A stretch of 64,000 bases of DNA from Candidatus Competibacter denitrificans Run_A_D11 (GTDB lineage: Bacteria; Pseudomonadota; Gammaproteobacteria; Competibacterales; Competibacteraceae), in NCBI RefSeq assembly GCF_001051235.1, contig NZ_CBTJ020000025.1:1-64000 (forward strand), given 5' to 3'. Both the position numbers and the translations under genes were made by a program. Positions 18,512 through 27,499 of this stretch are shown here, in pieces. The stretch's first letter is position 1. Each line of letters begins with the position of its first letter. A model generated the notes under the pieces. It was not told the DNA's origin. It did not search any database and was given only the letters and a program-made list of their open reading frames with translations.

Positions 18512-19042
18512 TTAGCCCTTAATCGGTTCTAGTACCGCATCCAAATTTAGCTCGTCGCAAAAATCCAGGAATTCCTCGCGCAACATGGCGATATGGGTGG
18601 TGGCCGGAATGCCGATGGCCAGATTGACGGAAAACATCGGCGTTCCGGTGTGCGGTGCGCTGTAGCTGCGGGTCATCATATCTTCAATATTAATCGAGCG
18701 ATTGGCGAAAAAGCTCGCCAGGTGATGGACGATCCCGGGTTGGTGAACCGCCACCACCTCCACCGCGTAGGGCAGCACATCACCTGACGGCTCGCGGCTT
18801 TCGGTGCGTTTGACCGTGATGTTCAGGCCCAAGGTCTGCTCCAGTTTTTTGAGCTGCATTTCCAGCTTCGTCAGGGTGTTCCAATTACCTTGAATCAAAA
18901 GCAAGACGGCAAACTCGACGCCCAGCACCGTCATACGGCTGTCTACGATATTGCAATCGCATTCCAAAATGACACGCGATAGATCGTTGACCAGGCCGGG
19001 CCGATCTTGGCCCAGAGCGGAAACGACGAGATAGTTTTTCAC
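18512..19042 (-). CDS. gcvR: Glycine cleavage system repressor GcvR (two ACT domains)
   Basis: 176-residue protein with two tandem ACT domains (about 1-80 and 90-170; LVVSALGQDRPGLVNDLSRV and AVEVVAVHQPGIVHHLASFF). GcvR binds glycine and holds the activator GcvA in check, controlling glycine cleavage genes. No gcvA or gcvTHP gene is in the window, so the name rests on domain layout and on the conserved gcvR-bcp//dapA order. It is divergent from dapA across 164 bp. Confidence 0.9.
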   Translation of the reverse strand: MKNYLVVSALGQDRPGLVNDLSRVILECDCNIVDSRMTVLGVEFAVLLLIQGNWNTLTKLEMQLKKLEQTLGLNITVKRTESREPSGDVLPYAVEVVAVHQPGIVHHLASFFANRSINIEDMMTRSYSAPHTGTPMFSVNLAIGIPATTHIAMLREEFLDFCDELNLDAVLEPIKG

Positions 19043-19140
19043 GGACGAAGCTTCCTAACAAAAAGAGAAGAATTTGCCGGTCCCAGTGTACAGGCATCGT
19101 GGAGGGGTGAAAACCGCTCCTTATGGCGTCCTGTAGGCGC

Positions 19141-19169
19141 TTGTCAAGCAGGCCCCGTATCCGTACCAT
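19141..19169 (+). promoter_or_regulatory. Putative sigma-70 promoter of dapA
   Basis: TTGTCA (19141-19146), a 17-base spacer and TACCAT (19164-19169) lie 38 bases before the dapA ATG. The -35 is good and the spacing ideal; the -10 is mediocre. Read by eye only. Confidence 0.4.
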
Positions 19170-19206
19170 GCCGCGATGCTAGGCTGAATTTGGGGAGTGG
19201 AAGACC

Positions 19207-20079
19207 ATGTTTCGGGGCAGTATGGTGGCAATCGTCACCCCTATGCGCGCGGATGGCGGGCTGGATTTTGCGGCGCTGGCGCGCCTCGTCGAGTTCCATA
19301 TCGAAAATGGCACCGATGCCATCATTGCCGTCGGTACCACTGGCGAATCGGCGACTCTCGATTTTGAGGAGCACATTCGCGTGGTACGCCAGGTCGTCGA
19401 ACTGGTCAAGCGGCGCATTCCGGTGATTGCCGGTACCGGCGCCAACTCGACCAGCGAGGCATTGCATCTGACCCAGCGTTCCATGGAAGCCGGAGCGGAT
19501 GCGTGTTTGCTGGTGACACCGTATTATAACAAACCGACTCAGGAAGGGCTGTTCCGCCATTACCAGATGATCGCCAAGACGGTGCCGATCCCGCAGATTC
19601 TTTACAATGTGCCTGGGCGCACTGCCTGTGACCTCAAGCCGGAAACCGTCGAGCGGCTTGCCGATATCCCCAACATCATCGGTATTAAAGAAGCCAGCAC
19701 GCTGGAGCGAATCCAGGAATTAGTGCAGCGATGTGGTGATCGCCTGGATGTCTTCAGCGGTGACGACGGTATTGCGGCCGAGGCGATGCTAAGCGGCGCC
19801 AAGGGCGTGATTTCGGTGACCGCTAACGCCGCGCCGCGTGCCATGCACGAGCTAAGCGTCGCCGCCTTGGCCGGGGATCGTGCCCAGACCCAGGCTATCA
19901 ATGACCGACTAGCCGAGTTGCACAAGGCACTGTTTGTCGAATCCAACCCTATCCCGGTGAAATGGGCCGTTGGCCAGTTGGGCCTTATCCCACCAGGTAT
20001 CCGTTTGCCGTTGACTCCACTGTCCGAGGTGTTTTATCCGACGGTGCGGGCGGCGCTGCAACAGGCCGGAGCCATCTGA
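19207..20079 (+). CDS. dapA: 4-hydroxy-tetrahydrodipicolinate synthase
   Basis: Condenses pyruvate with aspartate semialdehyde, the first committed step to diaminopimelate and lysine. The 290-residue protein keeps the catalytic residues at the same numbers as E. coli DapA: Thr44-Thr45 in GTTGES, Tyr133 in LYNVPGRT and the Schiff-base Lys161 in IIGIKEAS. The start ATG has a purine-rich ribosome site (GGGAGTGGAAG). bamC follows after 3 bp, as in E. coli. Confidence 0.97.
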   Translation: MFRGSMVAIVTPMRADGGLDFAALARLVEFHIENGTDAIIAVGTTGESATLDFEEHIRVVRQVVELVKRRIPVIAGTGANSTSEALHLTQRSMEAGADACLLVTPYYNKPTQEGLFRHYQMIAKTVPIPQILYNVPGRTACDLKPETVERLADIPNIIGIKEASTLERIQELVQRCGDRLDVFSGDDGIAAEAMLSGAKGVISVTANAAPRAMHELSVAALAGDRAQTQAINDRLAELHKALFVESNPIPVKWAVGQLGLIPPGIRLPLTPLSEVFYPTVRAALQQAGAI

Positions 20080-20082
20080 AAT

Positions 20083-21264
20083 ATGCTGATTACGCGCTTT
20101 AATCCGCCCTTGTGGCGTGCCGTCGTCCCGGTCGTCACGCTGACGATGCTGGCCGCTTGTTCCACCAGTCTCGATACTCTGCTACCGGATCGCCGACCGG
20201 ATTACCGGAAGAGTACCCTGGCCCAGCCGCTGGAAATTCCGCCAGACCTCACGGCGTCTACCATCGACGACACGTTAGTGGTGCCGGAACTTAACCCGGC
20301 TGGTTCGGCTAAGTTATCGGCTTATGCCAGCGAGCGCGGTGGTGCCCAGCCGCAGCCGGTGAAGGCAGAAGCCGTGCTGCCGCTGCAAGCGGGGATCACC
20401 CTGGAGCAGGCGGGTAATCAGCGCTGGCTGACCGTTGCGGCACCGCCGGATCGGGTCTGGCCGAAGGTGCGGGAATTTTGGACCAGCAATGGGTTTGCGT
20501 TGAAGCGCGATGATCCGACCATCGGGATCATGGAGACCGATTGGATGGAAAATCGGGCGGATATTCCTCAGGATGGGGTCCGCGCGGTTTTGAAGAAATA
20601 TTTGGATGTGTTGTATTCGGCGCCTACTCGTGATCGATTTCGGGTCCGATTGGAACGGGTCGGTGAGGGTCGCGCCACAGAAGTTTATCTGGCGCACTCC
20701 GGGGTAGAGGAAATGGCGGTTGGCGGTGCGACCGCGAGTGCTACCAACACCTACATCTGGCAGCGGCGCCCTTCCGATCCAGAGCTGGAAGCCGAGATGC
20801 TCAAGCGTCTGATGGTCTACCTTGGCGCATCTGAAAAGCGTACCGCGACTGAACAGGCTAAAGCTGGAACGACGCCAGGGCCGCGCGTTCGCCTCATTGA
20901 GCAAGGTGCGGAAAGTCAGCTCGTCATTGGGGAAGACTATTCCCGTGCTTGGCGATTGGTTGGCTTGGCTCTGGACAGCAGCAATTATGCAGTTGAGGAG
21001 CAAAATCGCGGCCAGGGTCTCTACGTCGTCGAGTATCGTGATCCAGAGAAGGAAAACCAAAAGCCTGGCGATGAAGGTTGGCTCGCCAAGCTCGCATTCT
21101 GGCGCAGCAAGCCGCAGGCACCGCCACCCGGTACTCGCTACCGGGTGCGCTTGGCAGGTCAAAGTGGAAAGACCGTGGTTGTGGTCCGTGACAGCGCTGA
21201 CCAGCCTGATTCCTCGGCGGGTGCTCGGCAAGTTTTGGAAGCGGTACAACGGACTATCCGGTGA
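20083..21264 (+). CDS. bamC: Outer membrane protein assembly factor BamC
   Basis: Lipoprotein subunit of the BAM complex that inserts beta-barrel proteins into the outer membrane. The 393-residue protein has a signal with lipobox LAAC (Cys about residue 26), an unstructured segment rich in Pro, and two helix-grip domains (about 100-215 and 265-390), the BamC/NlpB plan. It is co-transcribed with dapA (3 bp gap). The following hairpin at 21280-21298 may end this transcript before mutL. Confidence 0.93.
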   Translation: MLITRFNPPLWRAVVPVVTLTMLAACSTSLDTLLPDRRPDYRKSTLAQPLEIPPDLTASTIDDTLVVPELNPAGSAKLSAYASERGGAQPQPVKAEAVLPLQAGITLEQAGNQRWLTVAAPPDRVWPKVREFWTSNGFALKRDDPTIGIMETDWMENRADIPQDGVRAVLKKYLDVLYSAPTRDRFRVRLERVGEGRATEVYLAHSGVEEMAVGGATASATNTYIWQRRPSDPELEAEMLKRLMVYLGASEKRTATEQAKAGTTPGPRVRLIEQGAESQLVIGEDYSRAWRLVGLALDSSNYAVEEQNRGQGLYVVEYRDPEKENQKPGDEGWLAKLAFWRSKPQAPPPGTRYRVRLAGQSGKTVVVVRDSADQPDSSAGARQVLEAVQRTIR

Positions 21265-21279
21265 TCTGGTGTCGGCTGG

Positions 21280-21298
21280 CTCGACCGGTTTGGTCGAG
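21280..21298 (+). terminator. Hairpin between bamC and mutL
   Basis: CTCGACC (21280-21286), a five-base loop GGTTT and GGTCGAG (21292-21298) form a perfect 7-bp stem 15 bases after the bamC stop codon. The run after it (TCAGTTT) is only partly T-rich, so this is a weak or attenuating terminator at best. Confidence 0.4.
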
Positions 21299-21335
21299 TC
21301 AGTTTGGAAGCCGGGCCTAGTTGGAGCTATCGAAC

Positions 21336-23132
21336 TTGGGCGCACGCATCCAGCGGTTGCCGCCGCAGTTAATCGCCCAGATCGCAGCGGGCGAGGTGGT
21401 CGAGCGGCCGGCCTCCATCGTCAAGGAGCTGCTTGAAAACAGCCTGGACGCCGGCGCTAGCACCGTGCGCATTGAAGTCGAGGAGGGCGGCGTCCAATTA
21501 ATCCGAGTGCGTGATGATGGCGGCGGCATTCATCCTGATGATTTGCCGTTAGCCTTAGTCCGCCATGCCACCAGCAAACTCGCTTCGTTTGCGGATTTGC
21601 AGCACGTTTCCAGCTTGGGTTTTCGTGGCGAGGCGCTACCCAGCATCGCCTCGGTGGCGCGTCTGACGCTGACATCCCGAACGTTGCAGAATGACACGGG
21701 TTGGCGGATGGTTGGCGATGGTGGTGACGCCGTGCGTGAGCCTGTGCGGGCTTCTCATCCGATAGGGACTACGGTCGAAGTCCGCGATCTGTTCTTCAAT
21801 GTGCCTGCCCGCCGCAAGTTTTTACGCGGTGAACGTACTGAATTCGGCCATATTGAAGATGCTGTTCGTCGCTTGGCCTTGAGCCGGTTTATGACCGGAT
21901 TCGGTTTGTGGCATAACCAGCGGCTTGTTTTCGAATTGCCGCCGGCGACTGATCACCTAGCCCGCACTCGACGAATTGCAGCGCTCTATAGCCGTGACTT
22001 TGTTGCCGCTACCCTTTGGATCGACAACGAAGCGGCCGGCTTGCGGGTTACCGGCTGGTTAGGATTGCCGGCCGTGGCTCGTGCGCAGCCTGATTGGCAA
22101 TCTTTCTTCGTTAACGGTCGGCCGGTACGTGATCGCACCATCGCCCACGCCGTGCGTCAAGCCTATCAAGATGTGCTGTATCAGGGGCGCCACCCGGCCG
22201 TGGTGCTTTATGTTGAGCTGGACCCGACCCTGGTCGATGTCAACGCCCATCCGACCAAACACGAAATTCGGTTCCGGGAATCAGCGCTAATCCATGAGAC
22301 TGTCCGCCGCATCGTGCAAACCGCCTTGGCCGAGGTGCGACCGGGCACGGCCCCAGCGCCTGTTCTGCGATCTGAGGTGCGCGGGTGGTCGAGCGGGTTC
22401 GGGGGCGGCGGTGGTTTCATGACGGGTCAGCGCCCGTTACCGCTGGGAGTGCGAGAGCAATTCGCGGTCTACGGCCAGTTGCATCCGCAGACCTCACCCG
22501 CCAGCGAGGTACCCCCGGTCAGCGGTGATCCCTCGCCCCTGCCTGAGCGCCCGCCACTAGGCTATGCGTTAGGCCAATTGGCCGGTTGCTATGTTTTAGC
22601 CGAAAATGCCGAGGGCTTGATCGTGGTCGATACCCACGCAGCCCATGAGCGCATCCTCTATGAACGCCTCAAAGCCGATCTAGGTGCGCGCGCTGTGCAA
22701 ACCCAATCCCTATTGGTCCCGGTGACCGTGGCAGCCACCGCTGGTGAGATACGGTTGGCGGAGGAGAATCTTAAATTATTTGCGCAAGCGGGCTTGCTGG
22801 TTGAGCCGTTGGGGCCAGAGACGTTGGTGGTGCGGCAAATTCCAGCGCTGCTGGCGGGCGCTGATATGGCCGGCCTGGTCCGCGACATGCTTGCCGATTT
22901 GGCCACGCACGATACGACGGATCGGGCTGAAACGGCCATTTTGGGATTACTGGCCAGTCTGGCCTGTCATGGGGCCGTGCGTGCTCACCGTCCTCTCAAC
23001 CTTTTGGAAATGAACACGTTGCTGCGGGATATCGAGCGCACTGAGCATGGTGGCCAATGCAATCATGGTCGGCCGACCTGGGTGCAGCTTGAATTGGCGG
23101 AATTGGATCGGTTATTTCAGCGGGGACGCTGA
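21336..23132 (+). CDS. mutL: DNA mismatch repair protein MutL
   Basis: ATPase and matchmaker of mismatch repair. GHKL motifs are all present: ELLENSLDAGA, DDGGGI, GFRGEALPSIASV and TTVEVRDLFFNVPARRKFL. The C-terminal domain carries DTHA-x2-E-x4-E, ACHGAVRAHRP and CNHGRP, counterparts of the metal-site motifs of MutL proteins with latent endonuclease activity, which E. coli MutL lacks. No ATG fits the N-terminus. TTG at 21336 has GGAG nine bases upstream and gives a normal family start (598 residues); TTG at 21321 is the alternative. miaA starts 2 bp after the stop codon. Confidence 0.95.
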   Translation: MGARIQRLPPQLIAQIAAGEVVERPASIVKELLENSLDAGASTVRIEVEEGGVQLIRVRDDGGGIHPDDLPLALVRHATSKLASFADLQHVSSLGFRGEALPSIASVARLTLTSRTLQNDTGWRMVGDGGDAVREPVRASHPIGTTVEVRDLFFNVPARRKFLRGERTEFGHIEDAVRRLALSRFMTGFGLWHNQRLVFELPPATDHLARTRRIAALYSRDFVAATLWIDNEAAGLRVTGWLGLPAVARAQPDWQSFFVNGRPVRDRTIAHAVRQAYQDVLYQGRHPAVVLYVELDPTLVDVNAHPTKHEIRFRESALIHETVRRIVQTALAEVRPGTAPAPVLRSEVRGWSSGFGGGGGFMTGQRPLPLGVREQFAVYGQLHPQTSPASEVPPVSGDPSPLPERPPLGYALGQLAGCYVLAENAEGLIVVDTHAAHERILYERLKADLGARAVQTQSLLVPVTVAATAGEIRLAEENLKLFAQAGLLVEPLGPETLVVRQIPALLAGADMAGLVRDMLADLATHDTTDRAETAILGLLASLACHGAVRAHRPLNLLEMNTLLRDIERTEHGGQCNHGRPTWVQLELAELDRLFQRGR

Positions 23133-23134
23133 AG

Positions 23135-24112
23135 GTGGCGGCTGACTCGAACCCAGCGGTTTATCCGCCGGTCTTGTGTTTGATGGGGCCAACCGCCTCC
23201 GGTAAAACCGCCCTAGCGCTGGCGCTGGCTCAGCGGTTGCCTGTGGAGATTATCAGCGTAGATTCCGCGCTGGTTTATCGAGAGATGGATATTGGCACCG
23301 CCAAACCGGATTTGGCCACCCGGCGCCTGATCCCGCACCGGTTGGTAGATATCCTTGATCCCGCCGAAGCGTATTCGGCTGGGCGGTTTCGGGTTGATGC
23401 TCTGCGCGAGATCGCTCAAATCCACCGGATGGGGCGTATTCCCCTGCTGGTGGGTGGCACCATGCTGTATTTTCGAGCATTAGCGGAAGGTTTGTCCCGG
23501 CTTCCCCCAGCCGATCCGGCCGTGCGCGCCAGACTGGCGGTTGAATTAGCCGAGCAGGGCAGCGCGGCCTTGCACGCGCGCCTGGCGCGGGTCGATCCAA
23601 TCGCTGCCGAACGGATTCATCCTCATGACCCGCAGCGCGTCCAGCGGGCGCTTGAAGTCTATGAAATCACCGGTCAATCATTGACGGAACTTTGTGCCCT
23701 GCCACGGGACGAATCATTGCCATGGCGAATGATTAAGCTCATTGTGGCCCCGGCGGATCGCCACTGGTTGCATACTCGCATCGAACAACGATGGCGCCAG
23801 ATGCTAGAGCAAGGTTTTATCAGTGAGGTGGAACGGTTACGGGCGCGTGGCGATCTTGATTTGGATAAACCCTCGATGCGTGCGGTTGGCTATCGGCAAG
23901 TTTGGCTGTATTTGACGGGTGGTCTGGATTATGCATTGATGACTGAGCGTGCCCTCATCGCTACTCGCCAGTTGGCTAAGCGGCAGATGACCTGGCTGCG
24001 CACTGAACAGGATGCGGAATGGCTAGAAAGTGCTGATCCGGATTTGCTGGCAAAAAGCCTGAACCGACTGCGAGTGAAAGGGTTTTTCCGCAAAGGTGCT
24101 GATGGCTTGTGA
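23135..24112 (+). CDS. miaA: tRNA dimethylallyltransferase
   Basis: Adds the dimethylallyl group to A37 of tRNAs reading UNN codons. The 325-residue protein has the P-loop GPTASGKTALALALAQ near residue 18, the DSALVYREMDIGTAKP motif and the RRLIPHRLVDILDPAE stretch of MiaA. It begins with GTG two bases after the mutL stop codon, so translation is likely coupled. hfq normally follows at once, but here 387 bp with an inserted MITE-like element separate them. Confidence 0.96.
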   Translation: MAADSNPAVYPPVLCLMGPTASGKTALALALAQRLPVEIISVDSALVYREMDIGTAKPDLATRRLIPHRLVDILDPAEAYSAGRFRVDALREIAQIHRMGRIPLLVGGTMLYFRALAEGLSRLPPADPAVRARLAVELAEQGSAALHARLARVDPIAAERIHPHDPQRVQRALEVYEITGQSLTELCALPRDESLPWRMIKLIVAPADRHWLHTRIEQRWRQMLEQGFISEVERLRARGDLDLDKPSMRAVGYRQVWLYLTGGLDYALMTERALIATRQLAKRQMTWLRTEQDAEWLESADPDLLAKSLNRLRVKGFFRKGADGL

Positions 24113-24314
24113 TAGACTATTGAAGTCGGTGCTCGGTCGTTTTCTGATCAAACTGTCTATATCGCTCAATGCATTATTGTTATTCTCGCGGGTAACACAT
24201 CATGGGAATGTGATGGTCCAGTGGTGGGTGGACGGCCCTGCGGGGGCGAATGTCGTGTATGGCGTCGCCGCACTGTTTTATTTTGGCGTCTAGCTGTTTT
24301 TCTTTTTGCAAGAT

Positions 24315-24431
24315 TAGGAGTTACGCAGTTGAAATTCTAAGTTATTGATTAACAGAAGATTTCGATTGTCTGCCGCACAAGTCGATTTCTTTTAAAATCA
24401 GAGCGTTAGAGATCCAACTGCGTAACTCCTA
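24315..24431. mobile_element. MITE-like element upstream of hfq
   Basis: 117-bp element with perfect 17-bp terminal inverted repeats: TAGGAGTTACGCAGTTG at 24315-24331 and its exact complement at 24415-24431. It is flanked by a perfect 5-bp direct repeat, AAGAT at 24310-24314 and 24432-24436, as expected of a target-site duplication. It holds no open frame of note, so it would need a transposase in trans. It lies in the 387 bp between miaA and hfq, ending 68 bp before the hfq ATG; the other 200 bp on the miaA side show no gene. The parent insertion sequence was not identified. Confidence 0.75.
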
Positions 24432-24499
24432 AAGATATATCTTGATCTTTGGTTTTGGCGGGTCTGTTCGGGCCTATAACAACAAGGGAGAATTCGGTG

Positions 24500-24754
24500 A
24501 TGGCAAAAGGTCACTCTCTTCAAGAGCCTTTCTTGAATGCGTTGCGCAAGGAGCGGATTCCCGTGTCGGTTTATCTCGTCAATGGGATTAAGCTGCAAGG
24601 GCAGATCGAGTCTTTCGACCAGTTTGTGGTGCTGCTTAAAAATAGCGTCAGCCAAATGATTTACAAACACGCTATTTCCACTGTCGTGCCCGCACGCAAT
24701 GTGCGACTGAATTTGGCGATGGACGAGAATAATGCCGGCAACGATCAACTCTGA
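24500..24754 (+). CDS. hfq: RNA chaperone Hfq
   Basis: 84-residue hexameric RNA chaperone that pairs small RNAs with mRNAs. Sm1 ([20 protein letters not shown]) and Sm2 ([14 protein letters not shown]) are intact, and the start [19 protein letters not shown] is the canonical one. GGGAG lies 10-14 bases before the ATG. The C-terminal tail is short, as in Pseudomonas-type Hfq. hflX follows 29 bp later. Confidence 0.98.
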   Translation: MAKGHSLQEPFLNALRKERIPVSVYLVNGIKLQGQIESFDQFVVLLKNSVSQMIYKHAISTVVPARNVRLNLAMDENNAGNDQL

Positions 24755-24783
24755 ACGGCTTGACCCAGTTTGCGGAGGACGGT

Positions 24784-26085
24784 TTGTTCGAGCGTCCGCG
24801 CGGCGGTGAGCGCGCCGTTTTGGTGCATGTGCAGCTCGAAGCCTTCGCAGGCGAGCAAGATTTTAGCGAATTTCGGGAACTGGCGATGTCGGCGGGTGCC
24901 GAGTGTATGGCCCTGATCACCGGGCGACGCCAAGCTCCCGATCCCCGTTTGTTCGTCGGCAGCGGTAAAGCCGAGGAAATTCGCGAAGCGGTTCGTCAAA
25001 ACGCGGCCGATCTGGCCATCTTCGATCACACCTTGACCCCCGGACAGGAGCGCAATCTCGAAGCTTTCCTGCAATGTCGGGTTGTGGATCGGACTCGTTT
25101 GATCCTGGATATCTTCGCGCAGCGAGCGCGTAGCTTCGAAGGTAAGCTACAGGTGGAGTTGGCACAGTTGCGCCATTTGTCCACACGGTTGGTGCGGGGC
25201 TGGACTCACCTCGAGCGGCAGCGCGGCGGTATTGGTCTGCGCGGCCCAGGCGAAACCCAGTTGGAAACCGACCGGCGTTTGTTGGCGGATCGTATCCGCC
25301 AAATCCGTTTACGACTGGAACATGTTGACCGCCAGCGCGAACAGGGGCGACGGGCGCGACGCAAAGCCGATTTGGCCACCGTCTCAGTGGTGGGTTATAC
25401 CAATGCTGGCAAATCGACCTTATTCAACGCCTTGACCCAAGCGGGCGTCTACGCGGCCGACCAGTTGTTCGCCACGCTGGACCCGACTCTACGACGGCTG
25501 GATTTGCCAGGGATGGAGCCGGCGATTCTCGCCGATACGGTCGGCTTTATCAGTGATCTCCCGCACGAGCTGGTGGCCGCATTTCGGGCCACCTTGCGCG
25601 AGACGTGTGAGGCTAATCTTTTGCTGCATGTCATTGATGCCAGCCATCACGACCGCGAGGCCGTTATCGCGCAAGTCGAAGGCGTGTTGACGGAAATCGG
25701 TGCGGACGCGGTGCCGTGCCTGCAAGTGTTCAATAAAATTGACCTGACCGGCGAGCCGCCCCGGTTGGAGCGAGATGCACAAGGCCAAGTACGGGCAGTT
25801 TGGCTATCGGCCATCCGTGGCGCGGGAATGGATTTACTGGCGGTGGCCATCGCCGAGCGATTGCGCGGCGAAGGTGTGTACGGTTGGTTATGCTTGCCGG
25901 TCACGGCGGCCCGCTTGCGCGCTCGCCTGTTCGGGTTGGGTGCCGTGCTCGGTGAGCATACCGATGCGGACGGCCAGTGGTTGATTGAAGTGCGCATGTC
26001 GCGCGGTAATGTGGAACTTCTGCGCCGCCGTTACGGGTTGCGGCCAGAATGGGTGCGTTCGGGATTCGATGTCCCGGCGGTGTGA
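24784..26085 (+). CDS. hflX: Ribosome-associated GTPase HflX
   Basis: GTPase that binds and rescues or splits stalled ribosomes. 433 residues: the N-terminal HflX domain with GGIGLRGPGETQLETDRR, then the G domain (G1 GYTNAGKST near 204-212, G3 DTVGF, G4 NKID). The TTG at 24784 is preferred because GGAGG lies five bases upstream and the product starts MFERPRGGERAVLVHV, parallel to E. coli HflX; the longer TTG start at 24760 lacks a ribosome site. It sits between hfq and hflK as in other gammaproteobacteria. Confidence 0.94.
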   Translation: MFERPRGGERAVLVHVQLEAFAGEQDFSEFRELAMSAGAECMALITGRRQAPDPRLFVGSGKAEEIREAVRQNAADLAIFDHTLTPGQERNLEAFLQCRVVDRTRLILDIFAQRARSFEGKLQVELAQLRHLSTRLVRGWTHLERQRGGIGLRGPGETQLETDRRLLADRIRQIRLRLEHVDRQREQGRRARRKADLATVSVVGYTNAGKSTLFNALTQAGVYAADQLFATLDPTLRRLDLPGMEPAILADTVGFISDLPHELVAAFRATLRETCEANLLLHVIDASHHDREAVIAQVEGVLTEIGADAVPCLQVFNKIDLTGEPPRLERDAQGQVRAVWLSAIRGAGMDLLAVAIAERLRGEGVYGWLCLPVTAARLRARLFGLGAVLGEHTDADGQWLIEVRMSRGNVELLRRRYGLRPEWVRSGFDVPAV

Positions 26086-26134
26086 ATCTAGGATGAACAA
26101 TCCGAAAGACCGAAACACGATTTTGGGGTATGAC

Positions 26135-27499
26135 ATGGCCTGGAATGAACCGGGAGGCGGTAACCGCGATCCTTGGAGTGGGGGTGGTCGGGATCAGGGG
26201 CCGCCTGATCTGGAGGAGGTGATCCGCAAGCTGTCCGACAAATTTAGCGCGCTGCTGGGTGGTCGGCGTGGTGGCGGCGGCGGTAGCAGTGGTAGCGGCG
26301 GCGGTTCCTCCTCTTCAGGGTTTGCCGGTATCGGCCTGGTGGTTGGTGCTATGGCCGTGATAGGTTGGCTGATCGCCAGCATTTACATCGTTGATGAAGG
26401 GACGCGCGGGGTAGTCTTGCGCTTTGGTCGCTACCTGGAGACCACGATGCCGGGACCGCATCTGCGGATTTTTCCTATCGACCGGGTGGAGATCGTGAAT
26501 GTTGAACAGCGGCGTTTCCGGGAGGTCGGCTATCGATCCGGGGGCGGGGGTGGGGGCAATCGGCAGCCGGCGCTCCGTTCAGTGCCGAAAGAAGCCCTCA
26601 TGCTGACGCAGGATGAGAATATCGTCGATGTGCGTTTGGCGGTGCAGTACCAAATCAATGATCCGCGATCCTACCTGTTTAACGTGTTTGACCCCGAATC
26701 AGTCTTGGTGCAGGTGGTGGAGAGTGCAACCCGTGAGACGATTGGCAAAAGCACCATGGATTTCGTCTTGACCGAGGGTCGTAGTGACATCGTGGCCAAT
26801 ATCAAGTCATTGAGTCAGCGCATTCTTGACAACTATCCGCCCGGCCCCCTCCAGCTGGCCGGTACGCTGGAGACGAAAAAAAAGCCTGATCCAGCCGTCG
26901 ATGATGGAAAAGACAAAAAGCCACCGATTTCAGCCAACAGCGGTAAGGGTATCGGATTGCAGATCATTACTGTGGTGCTCCAGGACGCCCAACCACCGGA
27001 AGAGGTCCAGGATGCTTTCGCCGATGCCATCAAAGCCCGTGAGGACGAGCAACGGCTGAAAAATGAAGCGGAAGCTTACGCCAATGAGATTATCCCAAGA
27101 GCGCGCGGTCAAGCGGCGCGGCGTTTACAGGAAGCGGCAGCTTACAAAGAACAGGTTATCGCCCAGGCCCAGGGTGAAGCGAGCCGTTTCGCTCAATTGT
27201 TGGGAGCCTATACCAAAGCACCTGAAGTGACGCGAGAACGGCTGTATTTGGAGACGGTTGAGGCGGTATTGGCGCGCACCAGCAAGGTGTTGGTCGATAC
27301 GCGCGGCACCAACAATTTGTTGTATCTGCCGCTGGATCGGCTATTTAGGCCGGTGGAGCCGGTATCGGGGGCGAGTGTCGGTACCACCGCGACTCCAGCG
27401 GCCGAGGCGTTGCCGCCGACGGGTCAGTCACCATCCTCTGATGGCAGCGCGGCGGCCACCCGCTTGCGTGATTTGAATCGTAGTCGGGAGGTACGCTGA
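26135..27499 (+). CDS. hflK: FtsH protease modulator HflK
   Basis: Inner-membrane SPFH/prohibitin protein that with HflC surrounds FtsH and limits its access to membrane substrates. A Gly-rich N-terminus (GGGGSSGSGGGSSSS) precedes one membrane helix (GIGLVVGAMAVIGWLIASIY), the SPFH domain and a long helical region. The start MAWNEPGGGNRDPW matches the usual family start. ATG at 26093 would add 14 residues but its only AGG touches the codon. There is a short Gly-run insert (GGGGGGN) in the SPFH domain and a Pro/Ser-rich tail. It overlaps hflC by one base. Confidence 0.94.
   Translation: MAWNEPGGGNRDPWSGGGRDQGPPDLEEVIRKLSDKFSALLGGRRGGGGGSSGSGGGSSSSGFAGIGLVVGAMAVIGWLIASIYIVDEGTRGVVLRFGRYLETTMPGPHLRIFPIDRVEIVNVEQRRFREVGYRSGGGGGGNRQPALRSVPKEALMLTQDENIVDVRLAVQYQINDPRSYLFNVFDPESVLVQVVESATRETIGKSTMDFVLTEGRSDIVANIKSLSQRILDNYPPGPLQLAGTLETKKKPDPAVDDGKDKKPPISANSGKGIGLQIITVVLQDAQPPEEVQDAFADAIKAREDEQRLKNEAEAYANEIIPRARGQAARRLQEAAAYKEQVIAQAQGEASRFAQLLGAYTKAPEVTRERLYLETVEAVLARTSKVLVDTRGTNNLLYLPLDRLFRPVEPVSGASVGTTATPAAEALPPTGQSPSSDGSAAATRLRDLNRSREVR

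Noticed and set aside
20314..21345. 343-codon minus-strand frame across bamC and the mutL start
   Set aside because: bamC reads as a proper lipoprotein on the plus strand with operon spacing to dapA; the antisense frame has no family match.
24096..24293. 65-codon frame overlapping the miaA end
   Set aside because: It overlaps conserved MiaA coding sequence and has no credible start signal.
24475..24480. TATAAC as -10 element of an hfq promoter
   Set aside because: It lies so near the ribosome site that the transcript would start inside it, and no -35 is at the right distance.
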